Shown: positions 33,183 through 44,929, counted from the stretch's first letter. The stretch is DNA of 64,000 nt from Proteles cristata cristata (GCA_017311185.1 JAESUZ010000432.1:310001-374000); one strand, 5' to 3'. Numbers and translations are program-made. The notes: generated by a model from the sequence alone, not told the origin.

Positions 33183-35744
33183 GGAAAAATTTAGACCAAT
33201 TATCATTCATAACATAATAAACAAAACAAAGGGTGGGGGGAAACAAGAGAATTTTAACTTTAGTTCGTTTCTTTCCTTGGACGTTGATAATATATATTAC
33301 TAGACAGTGTTGTTTATAGTTAAAAAATGACCTAATTAGGTGAATCACTTCTGTTCAAGGATGACAATAAATTTACAATGAGGTCCTTCTATCTTTGTGC
33401 TTTTTTGAAAACTGTTTATTTATCTTGTTGCTTTCTTGAGTGAGGTTATATGGACTAAACAGGTCCCTTGTAGGAACACTAGAAATTATGTTTATGAAGT
33501 TTTTACAAAGATTATTCTGAGCAGAGGGTTCAGCTTCTAGACCAGAAAGGCTCCTACACCCAAGCAATATATTATAGGAATCCATATTTATATCTACTTT
33601 TTGACAATAGTTCTTATTCCAGATATTGAATCGAGACTTTTTAGGCAACTCTATTTAATACCAGCTAAACAGTTTAATATATAATTTACTGAATTTACCT
33701 TTATTGTCAACAAACCCTCTTGACAATTTTATCCATTCAATTTTAATATTCAGTTATTTTCTTAGCCAAAGACTTTATTCTTTTAAATATATAACTTCAT
33801 TAGGAATCAAATCATGTGTTTCCTTGATGATGTGACAGCAACAATATTATATTTTAATAGATAATTCTAATTGATATGTTCAAGTATTATATTTTGAAAG
33901 ACAGGCGATGCTACTCAGTTCTAACTACCAATCAATTCTGTAATATGTGAAATTCGCAATCTAGGTTATAGTCTCCATAATGAGTCTTTATGGTTTTCTG
34001 AGTCTAATTAATAGGGTTTTAAAAGTTCTTCTCTCTAGTAAAACACTGAAATTATGCTTGTTCTCTTGAATTAAGAAATGTTAATATATTTGTCCTGCTA
34101 AGATCAGATAATTTTTGAAACTGGAGGATACAAACCCTGCTGAGGAAACATAAATTGTTACAGTTCCTTAAGAGTGTTCCGTTTCAGTGACAATGTGTTC
34201 TATGCCAGGTCCCAGCTGGTGAAAATGCATCATTTCCAAATCCAGCAAATAGCCAGACACATTTAAAACCTTAAAGTATATTTTACAAGATAATTTTTAA
34301 TATCTAAAATGTTTGATGAAATCTTCTTCATAGATTGTTTTACCAAGAGGGATCACTCAAACCCTCAGATTTTAAGCAATTAATGATTGATTACTCACAC
34401 TAGTCAAGGGCTTAGAAGGTTATGGCAACTTAGTAAAACCCACACATGGAAACAAATTGCCCCTCTTTTGGAAAACATTTTTATCTCAAGTCTCTAGAAC
34501 AACATTAGCTGAATATAGGCCATGGATTCAACAACGTGTATTACGGTAACCAGACAATTGATTTAAACTTTGATCCTTTAAATTTTCTGTGACATTGGAG
34601 TTGACACTTTGACACTGAAACATTATGTAGCTATATCTTGCTGGGAAATTTTAAGAAAAATGACAACGAATATCAGTATAATATTAACAAAAATCAGACC
34701 CAGACCTGATTCCTACAAAAATATTTCTAGTATCACTCTTCCCCATGAAACAAAAATAAATGCCTTTATGAAATTGAGGAAGAATGTTATAGAAAGCTGG
34801 GAGCTGTTATAAAATGCCTAAACTATATGCAACTACTCCAAAGTCTTATTCTTTGCAGCTTTATCTTCTAAGTTGTTTTGGTAAAAGATTGTTGTTGTTT
34901 TTTATAATACACATGCTGTCCATTTGTATATACTATCAGTATCTGCTTTTTACTATGATTTTGTGATAATCAGTTACTCTTGGTGATTTAATCATATGTA
35001 TCCTCCACCTTATCCATCTCTGCTGACAGGGAAAAAAAGCTTCCCAAGCCACTGGATACAATGATTTGTGTGCAAACACTCTAGGAACCTCTACAATTTT
35101 CCAAGCTTATTTATGATATAATGTTTTAAGGACCTTATTGCCTTTATTAAATTTAAGCTGGTTTAGTCTAGTGGCAGGTATTATTATTCCTATATTTAGA
35201 CTTTTCCTAGCAAAGGAATTAAATTTCTTTTTTATAGAATGATATTCTTAGTTCCTTTCAACAGTTGCTATTCAATGTCTTCCCATATGTCCAATACTCA
35301 TCTCATTACAACATAGCATCCTTGTAAGTTTCCTCTCAGACAGTTTAATATATTTGGCCTCTCCGGATTGTTTGCCCAACTATATACTACTACAAGCAAA
35401 GATGATTGATTGCCAAGGTCTTGCACATGGTAGAAACTCAATTAATGTGAGCCAGTTTTTATCTAATTACCCATGACTTGAAAATTCTGTACACACTCTT
35501 ATGCACAATCAAAGCCTTATAACATTCTTTGAAATTGAGCTTAATTTCCGTATCTTTCCAAAGCTTTTCAGGTTTCTAATTTGCGGTTCTTGCTGCTACA
35601 GAAATCTTTTGGTGGCAGATATCAAGGTAAGAAATGGAAGCCTGTATCAGATTCATAACCATGGAGATAAAGAGCAAAAATCTTGATGTTTTTGGAAGTG
35701 GAAACTTCAAGAATTAACAATGGTTTAGATGGGGGTGGGGTAAA
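33183..35744. other. Unannotated sequence
   Basis: About 2.6 kb of AT-rich sequence with no repeat I can name and no frame longer than 91 codons. The antisense frame at 33,373-33,648 and the sense frames at 34,609 and 35,501 show no domain. This is the longest repeat-free stretch apart from 46.0-47.9 kb. Confidence 0.5.
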
Positions 35745-36203
35745 CTGTATAATGGGCCCCCAAACTTGTCCATGTCCTAATCCCAGCAATTTGTGATTAT
35801 GTTACCTTACCTGTGGAAAGAGACTCTGCAGATATGATGAAGTTAAGGATTTTGAGATAAGGAGATTATCCTGGATTACCTGGATTACCCAAGTGAGCTC
35901 AAGGTAGTCACAAAAGCCTTTATAAACAGCAAGTAGTAGGGTCAGATTGAAGAGTGGGAAATGTGACAAGGGAAACAAGAGGTTGAGGTTATATGAGGAA
36001 TGAATCATGAGTCAAAGAATGCAGGCAGTCTCCAGAAACTGATAAAAACAGAGAAACCATTCTCCCCTAAAGCCTCAAAAAGAAATGCAGCCTTGTTAAC
36101 ATGTTGATTTTAGACTTCAGACTTATAAAAGAATAAATGTATGTTATTTTAAGCCATTAAAGTCTGTGGGAATTTGTTACAGGAACAATAACAAACTAAT
36201 ACA
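35745..36203 (+). mobile_element. MLT1-type MaLR solo LTR
   Basis: Matches the MLT1 LTR layout: 'tccatgtcctaatcccagcaa', 'gactctgcagatatgatgaagttaagg', 'ggagattatcctggattacc', 'ccattctcccctaaagcctc', 'ttattttaagccattaaagt' and an end 'aacaaactaatacag'. It is an ancient ERVL-MaLR LTR. No internal region with viral genes is seen on either side. Confidence 0.88.
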
Positions 36204-36737
36204 GGGAAAATGAAATAAAGGCAAAATTCGAAGAGATCTCCATCCAATATTAATGAGGTTTTCCCTCCTCCACCACCAATGATGTCTTGGAGACCAGAAG
36301 GGGAGACTGGACTTCTACTGCCACTTAGTAGTGATGAGGCTCTCTTTCCTTTCTGCGTTGGGGTGGTATCGAAGAAGTCCCAGAACTTTTGCCATTACTC
36401 AGCAGTAATGAGTCTAACTCTTTTTTGGTGTTGGTGGAGACTGGTCAGTGGGGAATAGTCATGAAGTACCACTCCCCCAGACATGGAAGTATCAGTAGGA
36501 GCTGGAACTCCCAGTTTGGCCCAATATCACACGTTGTCAGGGAATTCTAATGGAGAACTTGGATTCCTATCTCCACTGGGAGATAGAGTGGGTATGTCCA
36601 TTCCCCTACTGGATCAATATTAGAGAAAACCAGCTAAACAGAAAGTTTACATAAATTCCAAAACTTCAAAAACTAATCCCTAAATGTACAGGTTTTATTG
36701 GAAAATGACCCATTATACCAACAACAAGGAGAATCTT

Positions 36738-36942
36738 TTTTTTTTTTTATTTCTAGGAGAGAGAGAGAGACAGCGTGAGCAGGGGAGGGTCAGAGAGAGA
36801 GGGAGTCACAGACTGAAACAGGCTCCAGGCTCCGAGCTGGCAGTCAGCACAGAGCCCGACGTGGGGCTAGAACCCACGAACCGCGAGATCATGACCTAAG
36901 CGAAAGTCGGACGCTTAACCGACTAAGCCACCCAGGCGCCCC
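36738..36942 (-). mobile_element. Felid SINE, young subfamily, antisense
   Basis: Perfect 15-base duplication AACAAGGAGAATCTT at 36,723-36,737 and 36,943-36,957. Has the CTGGCAGTCAGCAC marker and a T-run (A tail). Low divergence. Confidence 0.97.
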
Positions 36943-37784
36943 AACAAGGAGAATCTTAACTTGAATGAGAAAATACAATTCACAGGTGTCAATACTGTGA
37001 TGACAGAGATGTTAAAATTATCAAAGGTTTTCAAGCAGCTATCATCAAAATGTTTCACGGAGAAATTGCAAGTATGCTTTAAACACATTTTTTTAAAAAT
37101 GGAAAGTCTCAACAAAGAAATAGAAGAACTAAATGGAAATACAACATAAAATTATAATAACTGAAATAAAAGCCTCAGTATATGTGTACAGCAGCAGGGA
37201 AGAGGGCAGAAAAAGAACAAGTGAGCTGGGTGAATGATCGAAATTATGCAATCTAAACAACAGAAAAAATAAAACGAGAAAAGATGAATGGAACCTTGAA
37301 GACAAATGAGATCATATCCAAACTTCTAACATTCGTATCAGACTGCTGCAAGAAAAGGAGAAAGAGCACAAAGCTAAGAAAATACTTAAATAATGTCTGA
37401 AAACTTCCCAGATTTGACAAAGGACATACTCCTACAGATACAAAAGTTATGTAAATACCAAAAGGGATAAACACCAAGACACATCTTATTCAAATTTATG
37501 AAGGAAAGGAAAAAAAAATCTTGAAAACAGAGAGACAAACAGTATCTTATTTGTAGGTAAAAAAGAACAAAAAAACAAAACAGTAACAACAACTACAAAA
37601 CAATTAAGATGACAGATTTCTCTTTAGAAGGCCCTGAGGTCATCAGGAAGTGGCACATTTTCCAAGTGCTAAAAGAAAAGTACTGTCAACCCAGAATCCA
37701 TTTCCAGTAAAAATATCCAGCAGGAATAAAAGAGATGTCAAGATTTCTTAAATGAGAGAAAACTAATAGAATTTGCCATCAATA

Positions 37785-38007
37785 GGGGTGCCTGTGTGGC
37801 TCAGTTGGGTAAGTGTCTGACTTTGTTTCAGGTCATGATCTCATGGTTCATGGATTTGAGCCCCATGTTGAGCTCTGTGCTGACAACTCAGAGCCTAGAA
37901 CCTGCTTCGAGATTCTGTGTCTCCTGTGTTCTCTGACCCTCCCCTGATCACACTCTGTCTTTGTCTCAAAAATAAATAAACATTTAAAAAAATTTTTTTT
38001 TAAAAAA
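37785..38007 (+). mobile_element. Felid SINE, older subfamily
   Basis: The head is GGGGTGCCTGTGTGGCTCAG, followed by a CT-rich middle and an AAATAAATAAACATT tail with a T run. The diverged duplication AGAATTTGCCATCAATA / AGAACTTGCCACCATA flanks it. Confidence 0.93.
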
Positions 38008-38189
38008 AGAACTTGCCACCATATAGATATATCCTAAAAGAATAGCTAAAGAAAGTTCTCCAAATAGAATAATTTAGGGAATTTCTCTAAACAAAATGAT
38101 CAGTGTTCTTCAAACTGATACAAAAAATACAATCTGTTAAGAAAATATATATATATATATATTATTGAACTCTGTTCATTTTTTAAAAT

Positions 38190-38590
38190 TTGCTTCTGTG
38201 AAGGCTTTTTAAGAGGATAGAAGACAAACTACTGACTGGGAAATAATATTTGTAAACCACATTTCTGAGAAAAGACTAGTACCTGGAATATATAAAGAAC
38301 TCTCAAAAGTCAATAGTTTAAAAAAAAATCCAGCTATAAAATGGGCTAAACACATGAAGAAACATTTCACTGAGTAGGAAACATATGAATTTCAAGTAAG
38401 CACATGAACTTCTGTTTGACATCATTAGTCATCAGTGAAGAGCAGATTAAAACTGCAATATGTAATATCTGTAAATATGGCTATCTATAATGTAGATATG
38501 GCTATCTATAAATAGCCATATTTATCAACATGGCTAAATTAAAATAGTGATAATACCAAATGCTGACAAGGACTCTGGTGTGTGAATATC
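38190..38590 (+). mobile_element. Ancient L1 ORF2 fragment, sense
   Basis: Contains 'tatataaagaactctcaaaagtc', 'atgggctaaacacatgaagaaac' and 'catcattagtcatcagtgaa', which are words from the ORF2 C-terminal half. The end is disturbed by a small direct and inverted repeat at 38,472-38,524. Confidence 0.75.
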
Positions 38591-38689
38591 TTGTCAAAAT
38601 TATGTGTTATGATTATTTTCTATGGCTCTATTGGCTACTTTTTCACTCAATAAATAGTGCCTTTGATGATATGAAGTTATTATTTATAA

Positions 38690-39160
38690 ATAAATGCAAC
38701 TCAGAAAAAGGCTTTGTGGCTAGTGGTTTTAGTGCCTTCCTTAAGAAATATTGCCAAAAGTTATCTCATAGAAACATTCTTCTATGTATGTCTCTAAAGA
38801 TTTTATTGTTTCATTCTTCATATTTAGATCTATAATTAATCTAGGATTGATGTTTATATATTCCATGAAGATCAAAAGTTACTTAGTTATTTATTTTATG
38901 TTTTGAGAGAGTGTGTGTGTGTACAAGCCAGGAAGAGGGGCAAAGAAAGAGAAAGAGAATCTTAAGCAGAGTCCACACTCAGCATGGAGCCTGATACTGG
39001 GCTTGATTCCACAACCTTGGGATCATGACCTGAGCCAAAATCAAGAGTCAGATGCTGAACCATGTGAGCCACCCAGGCACTCCAAAAGTTATTTCTAAAT
39101 TTAAGAGATTCATAGCCATTTTTTAAAAGAAAATCTTGTCAAGATTACATTACAGTGCTA
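38690..39160 (-). mobile_element. Ancient L1 ORF2 fragment, antisense
   Basis: Words such as 'ctaaagattttattgtttcattcttcatatttagatc' occur in the order of antisense ORF2. The fragment is broken by the SINE at 38,883-39,082. Limits are approximate. Confidence 0.55.
38883..39082 (-). mobile_element. Old carnivore SINE, antisense
   Basis: Tail at the left, head 'gagccacccaggcactc' at the right. The 10-base duplication CAAAAGTTAC / CAAAAGTTAT lies at 38,873-38,882 and 39,083-39,092. It has the older 'gaatcttaagcagagtcc' middle. Confidence 0.93.
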
Positions 39161-39554
39161 TTTTTTTTGATTAACAAGTAAAGTACCTTTATTCCTGGAT
39201 TCTATTTTTAGTTTGATTTTATACTGCCTCTTATAAGCTACCACTTTATAAGAGATCATCTAAATTTGATAAAATTTTAATTTATCAAATTCCAGAAAAA
39301 TCTTAAAGAAAATGTCATTAATAGAATAGCTATAGCAGTTAATTTCATATGATGAACAGTTGCAGTGGTCAAAAGAAGGAGTTTTGAACTCAGATTCCCT
39401 CACTCTACCTGTAGTTTTCTAATCAGTAACATTGAGTATCACATTGGAACCTACCTCAACGATATTACAAGATTTAAATGAATTAACAAGTATTAATAAT
39501 TGTGAAGAATGTTTAGTTCATGGTGCACACTTAATGATTGTTAATTACCAACTT

Positions 39555-39579
39555 ATACACACACACAGACACACACACA

Positions 39580-39624
<45 letters not shown>
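39555..39624 (+). repeat. (CA)n microsatellite
   Basis: About 70 bases of ACAC with two ACAG interruptions near the left end. The frame translating to THTHTH is an artefact. Confidence 0.97.
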
Positions 39625-39626
<2 letters not shown>

Positions 39627-39885
39627 GCAATGAAGGAATTATAAAAAAGGCATGTTTGTCATTTGGGACTTATTTATGTAACAAAACAACTTCTTTTGAA
39701 TGAGATAAACACACATTGTTTGCAAATGAAACAATGTCATTAGTGTGTAAATATGGCTAGACCACAATCTTAATAAATTTTCCCTGAAATTAAAGCATAT
39801 TTCTCCAAATGTGAATGTGAACATTTTAATTCAAGGATTTTATTTAGTGATTTAGATTTTTATGATTATCTCTGTTAAAAGTATT

Positions 39886-40411
39886 ATGGTATGGTTGAGT
39901 ATTATTCCCTTATTATATACCACATCTTTATCCATTCATCAGTTGATGGGTATTTGGGTTCTTTCCATAATTTGGTCTATTGTTGATAATGCTGCTATAA
40001 ACATCAGAGTGCATGTGTTCTTTCAAATCAGTTCTTTTGTATCATTTGGGTACATACCTAATAATGCAATTGCTGAGGATGGAGCTAGAAAGTATTATGC
40101 TAAGTGAAATAAGTCAGTCAGGAAAAGACAAATGCCATATGGTTTCGCTCATATGTGGAATTTATGAAACAAAACAGGTGAACATATGGGGGAGAGAGAG
40201 GCAAACCAGGAAACGGACTCTTACCTATAGCGAACAAACTGAGGATTAGGGAAGGGAGGTGGGTGTACGGGGAATGGGTTAAGTGGCTTAAGGTGTCCAC
40301 TTGCACTGATGAGCATTGGGTGTTGTATGTAAGTGATGAATCACTAAATCTACACCTGAAACTAGTATTACAATGAGTGCTAACTAACTAGAATTTAAAT
40401 AAAAACTCGAA
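39886..40411 (+). mobile_element. Short L1 with 5' inversion (twin priming)
   Basis: Bases 39,886-40,075 are antisense ORF2 end ('ttatccattcatcagttgatggg' to 'gcaattgctgagg'). Bases 40,076-40,411 are sense ('atggagctagaaagtattatgc' to 'gaatttaaataaaaactcg'). The breakpoints lie within about 50 bases of each other in a normal L1. A possible 8-base duplication, AAAAGTAT, occurs at 39,877-39,884 and 40,412-40,419. The 3' UTR is of the older carnivore type. Confidence 0.87.
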
Positions 40412-40513
40412 AAAAGTATGATATTAATATAAAATATGCTATGCAAGACTATAGGCTACTTGGTGTTCTTAGAGCTGTACATAGCTTTGGGCATTTTTAA
40501 GAATAGAATTATT

Positions 40514-40719
40514 GGGGGGCGCCTGGGTGGCTTAGTCGGTTAAGCGTCCGACTTTCGCTTGGGTCATGATCTTGTGGTTCGTGGGTTCGAGCCCCGCGTC
40601 GGGCTCTGTGCTGACTGCCAGCTCAGAGCCTGGAGCCTGTTTCAGTCTGTGACTCCCTCTCTCTCTGACCCTCCCCTGCTTACTCTCTCTCTCCTAGAAA
40701 TAATAAATTAAGAAAAAAA
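40514..40719 (+). mobile_element. Felid SINE, young subfamily (first of a stacked pair)
   Basis: It begins GGGGGGCGCCTGGGTGGC. Carries CTGACTGCCAGCTC and CTCCTAGAAATAA young markers. The 15-base word AAGAATAGAATTATT lies at 40,499-40,513 and again at 40,720-40,734. Confidence 0.97.
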
Positions 40720-40734
40720 AAGAATAGAATTATT

Positions 40735-40955
40735 GGGGCGCCTGGGTGGCTCAGTCGGCTAAGCGTCCAACTTTGGTGCAGGTCATGATCTCATAGTTTG
40801 TGAGTTTGAGCCCCATGTCAGGCTCTGTGCTGACAGCTAGCTCAGAACCTGGAGCCTGTCTTCAGATCCTGTCTCCCTCTCTCTCTGACCCTTCCCTGCT
40901 CACGCTGCCTCTCTCTCTATCAGAAAAAAAGAAAACATTTTTAAAATTAAAAAAA
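40735..40955 (+). mobile_element. Felid SINE, older subfamily (second of a stacked pair)
   Basis: It begins GGGGCGCCTGGGTGGCTCAG, with 'ctgacagctagctc' and an A-rich tail. It is flanked by the same 15-base word, AAGAATAGAATTATT, at 40,720-40,734 and 40,956-40,970. Both SINEs used the same target, in the same orientation. Confidence 0.97.
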
Positions 40956-40970
40956 AAGAATAGAATTATT

Positions 40971-41399
40971 AATTGTATACTATATATTTTTTTCTTGGTT
41001 TAGGTTCTGTAAGTGTGCAATATTCCTACAATCAACATGACTACTTCTAGAAACAACTACATTATTTAAAAATCTCACAAGAGCCACAGTCCTTTATAAT
41101 TCTTTTCGATTAAATTATTGCTAACTTCCAAACTAAGTAATCAGCCTGCCCACCTTTTCTGAGAGACATTCGATAGTGTAAGTGGTTAGTTTTAAATTAT
41201 CTCCTTAAAGAAAATCCATCTTTATTCTTTCAATTCTTAAAATCTTTTTCATGCGTCTTTTAACCATTAAAATCTATTTTTGTAGAAAGTGAAATTCCTC
41301 ATGAGATTTGTTTTCATTTGCTAATTTGTAAGAGAACTGAATAGGTCTTACCATCAAACTATTTGGAGACAAATTTACATTTTAAAATATAAATTGACT
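40971..41399. other. Unannotated sequence
   Basis: AT-rich, with nothing recognised. The end (41,388-41,399) is the left duplication of the next SINE. Confidence 0.5.
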
Positions 41400-41635
41400 G
41401 GGGCTCCTGGATGCCTCAGTGGGTTGAGCGTCAGACTTCGGCTCAGGTCATGATCTCACCGTTGGTGGGTTTGAGCCCCACGTAGGGCTCTGTGCTGACA
41501 GTTCAGAGCCTAGAGCCTGCTTCAGATTCTGTGTCTCCCTCTCTTTGTGACCCTCCCCTGCTCACACTGGCTGTCTGTCTGTCTCTCTCAGAAATAAAAT
41601 AAAACATAAAAACATAAAAATAAATTAAAAATATA
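41400..41635 (+). mobile_element. Felid SINE, older subfamily
   Basis: The head is GGGGCTCCTGGATGCCTCAG, with a B-box-like GGTTTGAGCCCC and a long A-rich tail. Perfect 12-base duplication TATAAATTGACT at 41,388-41,399 and 41,636-41,647. Confidence 0.95.
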
Positions 41636-41647
41636 TATAAATTGACT

Positions 41648-42655
41648 ATTTGTTCCTGAATATGTTCATAGACATATTTAAGTGTATTTAAATATTTGTG
41701 CAGGTAAGGCTAGTGATAAACTATAAATGTCAACTTTTTCTACAAAGTAAAGTTTATACTGTTCATCAAGTTTTATCCATCTTATGATTCTAATTCTGGA
41801 AAAGTGCAAGGATAATTAAGGAATCTTTTTAATAACTTTCTGAATACTGCTTAGAAGATTCCATCTCAGGCACTTGGCTAATGATTAACCACCTTGGATG
41901 GTTTATGGCTTCAACACTACCTATGAGATATAGTTCCCAGGATTCTTGGTCAAGACATAGATAAATTTCTGGTTTGTTCTTTTGACAAAGATGATTGACA
42001 AATAGACAGTTATAAGGAGCAAGAAGCCAAATCTATATAGAAATTTAAATGTAGCTATGAACAGAGATAATGAATAAATGGTGTGCATAATCTTTGAGAT
42101 CATCTCTTGACCTCTAAAACAAAACTATGTTGGATTCTTATTGTAACCTACTAATGACAGAAGGGGAAAGTTGATGAAAAGAGCTACTTCTTTCACAACC
42201 AGAGTTAAATATTTTTTGTTCCTTACCTTTCAACAAGTCAATTAACCTGCAAGTTATCTTTCTATATGCCATTAACCTTCTCCCACAGTAGTACAGTGAA
42301 CTGCTAAGATATTACATATACTATGCAACTATATAATGTAAATATTATGATTTGCAGTGGTCAAGAATGTTGCTTAAAATTTATTTGATTGACTCCAGCA
42401 CAGACTACAAAAAATATTACTTACTTATTTGCAAAAGTGAATAGTTTTAACTAGGATGATGCCAAATAAAAATGATACACAGGAGTAAAGGAAAGCACAT
42501 CAAGAGACTGCTCCCCAAAACCATTCTAAGCAGTAAAATAATCACAAGAGAGTATGTAGCCAATAAAATAACTTCACATATTTCAGGAAAACACTTGAAA
42601 TAGTATGATTCAGAAGGTGATACAAAAAAACCAGAAACTCATTTTTAATATCTGG
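41648..42655. other. Unannotated sequence
   Basis: About 1 kb, AT-rich. No gene or named repeat is seen. The short antisense frames are unremarkable. Confidence 0.5.
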
Positions 42656-42680
42656 CTTAACTGAGCCACCCAGGCAACCC
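42656..42680 (-). mobile_element. SINE head stub, antisense
   Basis: Only 'actgagccacccaggcaacc' remains, the first about 25 bases of a felid SINE in antisense. The rest was lost or never copied. Confidence 0.65.
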
Positions 42681-42699
42681 CTCCCTACAACTCTCGATG

Positions 42700-43033
42700 T
42701 CTTTGCTAAAACTTGTCTCTTACCTCTTTGATAATAGCCATTGTAACAGATGTGAGGTGACACCTCATTGTGGTTTTGGCTTGAATTTCCCTGATGATTG
42801 GTGATGTTGAGCACTTTTTCATATATCTGTTGGCCATTTGGATTTCTTCTTGGGAAAAACTTCTACCGAAGTTCTTTGCCCAATTTTTAAATTCAATTAT
42901 TTGGTGGTTTTTGAATTTATACTTTTGTTTTATTTTATTTGCTGTTGAGTTGTATAGGTTCCTTATATATTTTGGATATCAGCCCTTATTAGATATGTGG
43001 TTTGCAAATATTTCCTCTCATTCCATTCTTTAG
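42700..43033 (-). mobile_element. L1 ORF2 end, antisense
   Basis: The words 'gataatagccattgtaacag', 'gtgaggtgacacctcattgtgg', 'ggatatcagcccttattagata' and 'tgtggtttgcaaatatttcc' are in antisense ORF2 C-terminal order. Confidence 0.85.
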
Positions 43034-43263
43034 GGAATTACTTAGTTTGAAAGAATGTGCCATCAGAAGTAATATAAATCCATAAACAAAGAACTTTAGA
43101 AAAGATAATTTACTTTCTGGTAAGTCATGATAAAATGGAATAATTACACATTACTTTTTCCATTTTTCTTCATTGATTTAAAAAGCATTAGTAGATTAGA
43201 TTTAAAAAAATTAGTAATTTTAAATTTATCACAAAGAAAAGAGCAGGACCATATGGTTTCACT

Positions 43264-43436
43264 GACTTCAGCTCAGGTAATGATCTCACAGTGTATGAGT
43301 TCAAGCGCCATCTAAGACTCTGTGCTAGCTCAGAGCTCAGAGCCTGGAACCTGCTTTGAATTCTGTGTGTTCCTCTCTCTGCCCCTCCAGTGCTTGTGTT
43401 CTATCTCTCTCAAAAATAAACTAAAAAAAATTTTTT
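43264..43436 (+). mobile_element. Felid SINE lacking its head
   Basis: Starts at 'gacttcagctcaggtaatg' without the GGGGCGCC head and A box, and ends in a CT-rich middle and an AAATAAACTAAAA tail. It is 5'-truncated, so the tRNA-type promoter is incomplete. Confidence 0.88.
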
Positions 43437-43439
43437 TAA

Positions 43440-43810
43440 ATAGAGACAGAAAAAACATTAGACCAAATTCAGCATTCATTTACGGTAAAAAAATACATAA
43501 ATGAGAACTTGTATTAAAAAACCCACAGCTGTATCATAATAAACAATAAAAGACTGAATGCTTTTACTCAAAGATTTAAACGATGAGGATTTCTGCTCTC
43601 ATTATTTATCATCCACAATGTAATGGAGGTTCATGCCAGAGATATCAAGCAAGAAAAAAAACACAGACTGAAAAAGAAGAAGGAAAATAATTTGTATTTT
43701 CAGATGATATGACCTGGTATATAAACAACCCTCATAATCCTCTTAAAACTTCCACATGTATTTCTGAAATATCTTACCAAATCTATCAAAGATAAACAAT
43801 GATGTTGGGG
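43440..43810 (+). mobile_element. Ancient L1 reverse-transcriptase fragment, sense
   Basis: Contains 'aagactgaatgcttttactc', 'atatcaagcaagaaaaaaaa' and a degraded 'ttttcagatgatatgacctgg', which corresponds to the FADD region. Strongly decayed. Confidence 0.65.
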
Positions 43811-43814
43811 TTGT

Positions 43815-44335
43815 CTGAAATGACATTGATCTTAAAGATTAATTTGGAAGGAACGGACACATTTCTGATATTGGGGCCCAGATAACCACATATAAAAATA
43901 TATAGTGTTGTTATTTTCTTTACAAAATCTTCACACCTTTAAATAAAGATTTCCTCCTATATCAATAATATTTTAAGGTCGTTTTATGAATGTTTTGTTT
44001 TATTAAGTTATATTATCTAATTTCTTTGCTGGTATTACAAGGAAGCTGACTTTTCTAAATTGATTTTATAGCTAGCATCCTTTCTGAATTACATTATGAA
44101 ATCTAACAATTTGGGGCTAAGTATTATTGTATGTTTTCAATGTGGAAAAGCAGATCATTCGAAAATGAAGACGGTTCTGGTTCCTACTTTCCAATCATAA
44201 GAATTTTCTTTTTCTTGTTTGTTTCACCAATTATTTAAGTGCAGTGTTAAATTGAAGCAATAAAAGTGAGCCTCTATTTTCGTATTCATGACTTTCAAGA
44301 ATTTACTTCTAACATGACACATGTCATTAAATATA
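43815..44335 (-). mobile_element. Ancient L1 reverse-transcriptase fragment, antisense
   Basis: Shows antisense order words: 'tgacattgatcttaaagatt', 'gctagcatcctttctgaattac' and a decayed FADD region near 44,140-44,160. It covers much the same ORF2 part as the preceding sense fragment, so the two form a head-to-head decayed pair. Confidence 0.5.
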
Positions 44336-44389
44336 ACAGAGACAGAAAAGACTTAAAAAAATGAGAGAGTTCTTGCTATACCTACTGTA

Positions 44390-44835
44390 TCAGCTGAGAT
44401 TAGATTCATGCTGCATAGAACAAAGGCACCCAGTCATTGTGTCTAACACAAGACAGACATTTATTTCTCTTCCTTGTAAAAGGAAGTGGAGGTAGTCATG
44501 GTAGGTAAGGTATCTCAGTGGTGTCTACTCTTGTTTATCCATGTGGTTACCCTGTCATCCTTAGCAAATGACCTCCACTTTCTGGTTCAAATGTAGTCTT
44601 TACCATTTGGTCCACATTCCACACAGTAAAGAAGGAAGAAATAAAAAAGTATAAACTCCTGGCTTTTCAAGAAGACCTCCTAAAAATATCAAATTATGTG
44701 TTCATTTATATGTCATTGACCAGAATAAATTCTCACGAGAACAAACATAGCTGCAAGGGAGATTGGGAAATGCAGTTTTATATGTAGGTATCAAAGTGTC
44801 CAGTAAATACAAGGGCCCTCATACTAAAGACTCTG
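44390..44835 (+). mobile_element. Probable ancient interspersed repeat, family not assigned
   Basis: The string of words 'agacatttatttctcttcct', 'tggttaccctgtcatcctta', 'agctgcaagggagattggga' and 'aatgcagttttatatg' recurs, as I recall, in a common old eutherian repeat. I cannot say whether it is an LTR or a DNA transposon. Confidence 0.4.
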
Positions 44836-44929
44836 GTTCCTCATGTGGCTGCATACCAGTCCACCTTGCCAAGTTTTAGAATGTGCCAGTAATAAGAAAT
44901 GAATTTCTGTTGGGTTAATCCACTGAGTT

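Larger units (their letters stand above)
36240..38160 (+). mobile_element. Ancient L1 or HAL1-like element: 5' UTR and ORF1 part
   Basis: The first part (to about 36,700) has the blocky 5'-UTR style of old L1/HAL1 elements. From 36,943 it reads like degraded ORF1: 'gaagacaaatgagatcat', 'aaaacttcccagatttgac', 'gggataaacaccaagacacatc', 'agtactgtcaacccagaatcc'. It resembles HAL1 (ORF1 only), but an L1M piece is equally possible. A young SINE (36,738) and an older SINE (37,785) lie inside. It ends in a (TA)n tract at 38,143-38,163. Confidence 0.6.

Noticed and set aside
35745..36203. Possible endogenous retrovirus with genes
   Set aside because: Only an MLT1-type LTR is seen. No gag, pol or env-like frame lies within several kilobases on either side.
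39541..39624. Regularly spaced ACAC units that could suggest a repeat array such as CRISPR
   Set aside because: It is a simple (CA)n microsatellite. There are no spacers, and CRISPR is not expected in a vertebrate nucleus.
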